Origin: Pirellulales bacterium
GTDB taxonomy: Bacteria; Planctomycetota; Planctomycetia; Pirellulales; JADZDJ01
NCBI GenBank assembly: GCA_035499655.1
Contig: DATJYL010000007.1
Location: 1 to 32,949, forward strand
Direction: 5' to 3'
Length of the DNA: 32,949 nucleotides
Part shown: positions 31,574 to 32,949 of the stretch, piece after piece
How the letters are laid out: every line of letters begins with the position of its first letter
Numbering within the stretch: the stretch's first letter is position 1
Made by a program: the position numbers and the translations under genes
Notes under the pieces: model-generated
Databases searched by the model: none
Told to the model about the DNA's origin: nothing
The model's input: only the letters and a program-made list of their open reading frames with translations

Positions 31574-32452
31574 ATGGCGTTCATTTCCGGTATTTCGGTG
31601 CTTTGCTTTGCGGCCAGTTATTCGCTGGTGCTCGCGCTGGAAATCATGCGCATATTATTCTGGCGCGGTTTGCGTCCCATGGTGATCGTCGGATTCACGC
31701 TGGTCGGTCTGCTGGCACATACCCTGTATTTGGCGAACCGCGCAATCACTGCCAGCGGCACGCCCCTTTCCAGCGCTTTCGATTGGTATTTATTGGGCGC
31801 CTGGGGCTTAGTCGTCGTGTATCTGTATTTAAGCTGGTATCATCCCAAATCGGGGTTGGGACTGTTTTTGTTTCCGTTGGTGTTGGGATTGATTGGGCTG
31901 GCCAAATTTGCCAGCCGCGAGCCCTTTCCACAATCGCACGCCGGGCAAATCTGGGGAGCTATTCACGGCGTGTTTTTGCTATTGGGATTGGTGGCCGTCG
32001 CCGTGGGATTTGTGGCTGGGTTGATGTATTTGATTCAATCTTATCGATTAAAACACAAATTGCCGGCCACTGGCCGCTTGCGGCTGCCTAGCTTGGAATG
32101 GCTGGAACGGGTGAACAGCCGGGCGATTTTGATTTCGGTGCTGATGGTGGGTGTGGGCTTCGTCAGCGGCATCGTCCTAAACACGGTCTCGCATCACAGC
32201 AAAATTGACGAAGTGCCCTGGACCGATCCGGTCATTTGGAGCACGGCTTTGATGTTCGGTTGGCTCTTGGCGGCGGCGGTGTTTAGCATGGTTTATCGGC
32301 CCGCTCGTAGCGGACGCAAAGTGGCTTATTTGACGGTGGCAAGTTTTGGCTTCTTGGTCCTTGCCCTGGGCGTGCGGTTGCTTTTGCCCAGCGAGCATCG
32401 TACGCCGCGGGTCGAAAGCGGACAGACTTCCTCGCCGGAGGTTTGGACATGA
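31574..32452 (+). CDS. HemX/CcsA-family membrane protein
   Basis: The 292-residue protein has about eight hydrophobic helices. The CcsA tryptophan motif (WGxxWxWD) is absent, which favours the HemX-like branch over cytochrome c assembly proper. The central helix region WGAIHGVFLLLGLVAVAVGFVAGL resembles CcsA/HemX. ATG 31574 is preferred; the frame begins with a TTG at 31565. The stop overlaps the hemA start in ATGA, so it is co-translated with hemA. In bacteria where HemX is beside hemA it lowers GluTR levels, and this context suggests a similar role here, though it is not proven. Confidence 0.8.
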   Translation: MAFISGISVLCFAASYSLVLALEIMRILFWRGLRPMVIVGFTLVGLLAHTLYLANRAITASGTPLSSAFDWYLLGAWGLVVVYLYLSWYHPKSGLGLFLFPLVLGLIGLAKFASREPFPQSHAGQIWGAIHGVFLLLGLVAVAVGFVAGLMYLIQSYRLKHKLPATGRLRLPSLEWLERVNSRAILISVLMVGVGFVSGIVLNTVSHHSKIDEVPWTDPVIWSTALMFGWLLAAAVFSMVYRPARSGRKVAYLTVASFGFLVLALGVRLLLPSEHRTPRVESGQTSSPEVWT

Positions 32453-32949
32453 AGCTCCAGATGGTCGGTTGCAGTCATCACAATGCGTCGCTGGAAGTGC
32501 GGGAACGGCTGGCTTTTAGTCCCGCTCAAGTGGCCTTGGCGCTGGAACAATGGCGACTTTCGTATCCGACGACCGAAGCGGTGCTCCTTTCCACTTGTAA
32601 CCGCGTGGAGTTGTACACCGCGGCTGACGATCCGGCGGCCGCGCCGTCCGATCAGCAAGTCAAACAATTTCTGGCCGAGTTTCATAGCTTGCCGCTGCAC
32701 CAAGTGTTCGACGATTTGTTCGAACAATCGGGCGAAGGGGCCGTGCGGCATTTGTTCACGGTCGCCGCCAGCCTGGACAGCATGGTGCTCGGCGAATCGC
32801 AAATTTTGACCCAAGTGAAGCAGGCCTATCAACTGGCAGCGCAGCAGGAAAGCGTGGGACCCATTACTCACGACGTTTTTCAGCGGGCCCTCCGTGTGGC
32901 CAAGCGCGTGGCTGCGGAAACCTCCATCAACGACCGCCGCGTCAGCATT
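32449..32949 (+). CDS. hemA: Glutamyl-tRNA reductase, C-terminus cut by window edge
   Basis: This enzyme reduces glutamyl-tRNA to glutamate-1-semialdehyde, the first step of the C5 tetrapyrrole pathway. The 167 visible residues show VGCSHHNASLEVRERLAF, the catalytic-Cys motif LLSTCNRVELY (Cys50), HLFTVAASLDSMVLGESQI followed by LTQVKQAY, and the start of the linker to the NADPH domain (RVAKRVAAET, NDRRVS). All are typical of HemA. ATG 32449 overlaps the preceding stop in ATGA. GGAGG at 32437-32441 is a good ribosome binding site inside the HemX-like gene. Confidence 0.95.
   Translation, partial: MKLQMVGCSHHNASLEVRERLAFSPAQVALALEQWRLSYPTTEAVLLSTCNRVELYTAADDPAAAPSDQQVKQFLAEFHSLPLHQVFDDLFEQSGEGAVRHLFTVAASLDSMVLGESQILTQVKQAYQLAAQQESVGPITHDVFQRALRVAKRVAAETSINDRRVSI

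Overview
The window looks like a chromosomal segment from a planctomycete, most likely Pirellulales-like. The evidence is a prepilin-type DUF1559 protein (GFTLVELLVVIAIIGILIALLLP start and an H-x9-DG tail), a DUF1570 HExxH protein, secreted proteins of a planctomycetal style, moderate-to-high GC, mostly single genes or short operons on both strands, and many palindromic intergenic repeats. No rRNA, tRNA, CRISPR array or complete insertion sequence was seen. The first 89 bases may be the 5' end of a transposase that runs off the left edge.

Layout. 1-280: possible truncated minus-strand gene and repeat-like spacer. 281-5565: peroxiredoxin (-), purH (+), trpC (+), mutY (-) and a TPR-like protein (+). 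5656-8695: parvulin-type prolyl isomerase (-), DUF1570 protein (+), P-II protein glnB (+) with a 30-bp palindromic terminator. 8815-10130: a 78-bp repeat, a possible small protein (-), and a strikingly cysteine-rich protein (38 Cys in 159 residues) with its own promoter and terminator. 10164-12554: anti-sigma-type ATPase, DUF1559 protein and lipoprotein, all (-). 12964-17207: sulfate uptake operon sbp-cysT-cysW-cysA plus a YezD-like gene (-), facing a sigma-54-type activator (+, 17429-19102). 19494-23658: FAD monooxygenase, infA and a large secreted protein (+). 23940-27003: an E. coli-type lysA and a GT-C-like membrane protein (+), which overlaps tail-to-tail with a three-gene minus operon (GT2, nucleotidyltransferase, P-loop kinase/HAD fusion). 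30286-32949: a ferredoxin (+), a small membrane protein/cupin pair (-), and a HemX/CcsA-like protein coupled to hemA (+), which is cut by the right edge.

The most unusual content is not in the housekeeping genes. A 78-bp family of imperfect palindromes occurs three times at identical length. A fourth, longer relative (140 bp) keeps its terminal stem through paired substitutions and carries two GC-rich palindromes. One of these recurs almost exactly inside the mutY reading frame, where it encodes part of an insertion in the C-terminal NUDIX-like domain. Other points of interest are the cysteine-rich protein, the GT2/nucleotidyltransferase/kinase-HAD operon, and a 22-nt-arm hairpin directly before trpC. 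All functional statements come from reading motifs; no database search was run.
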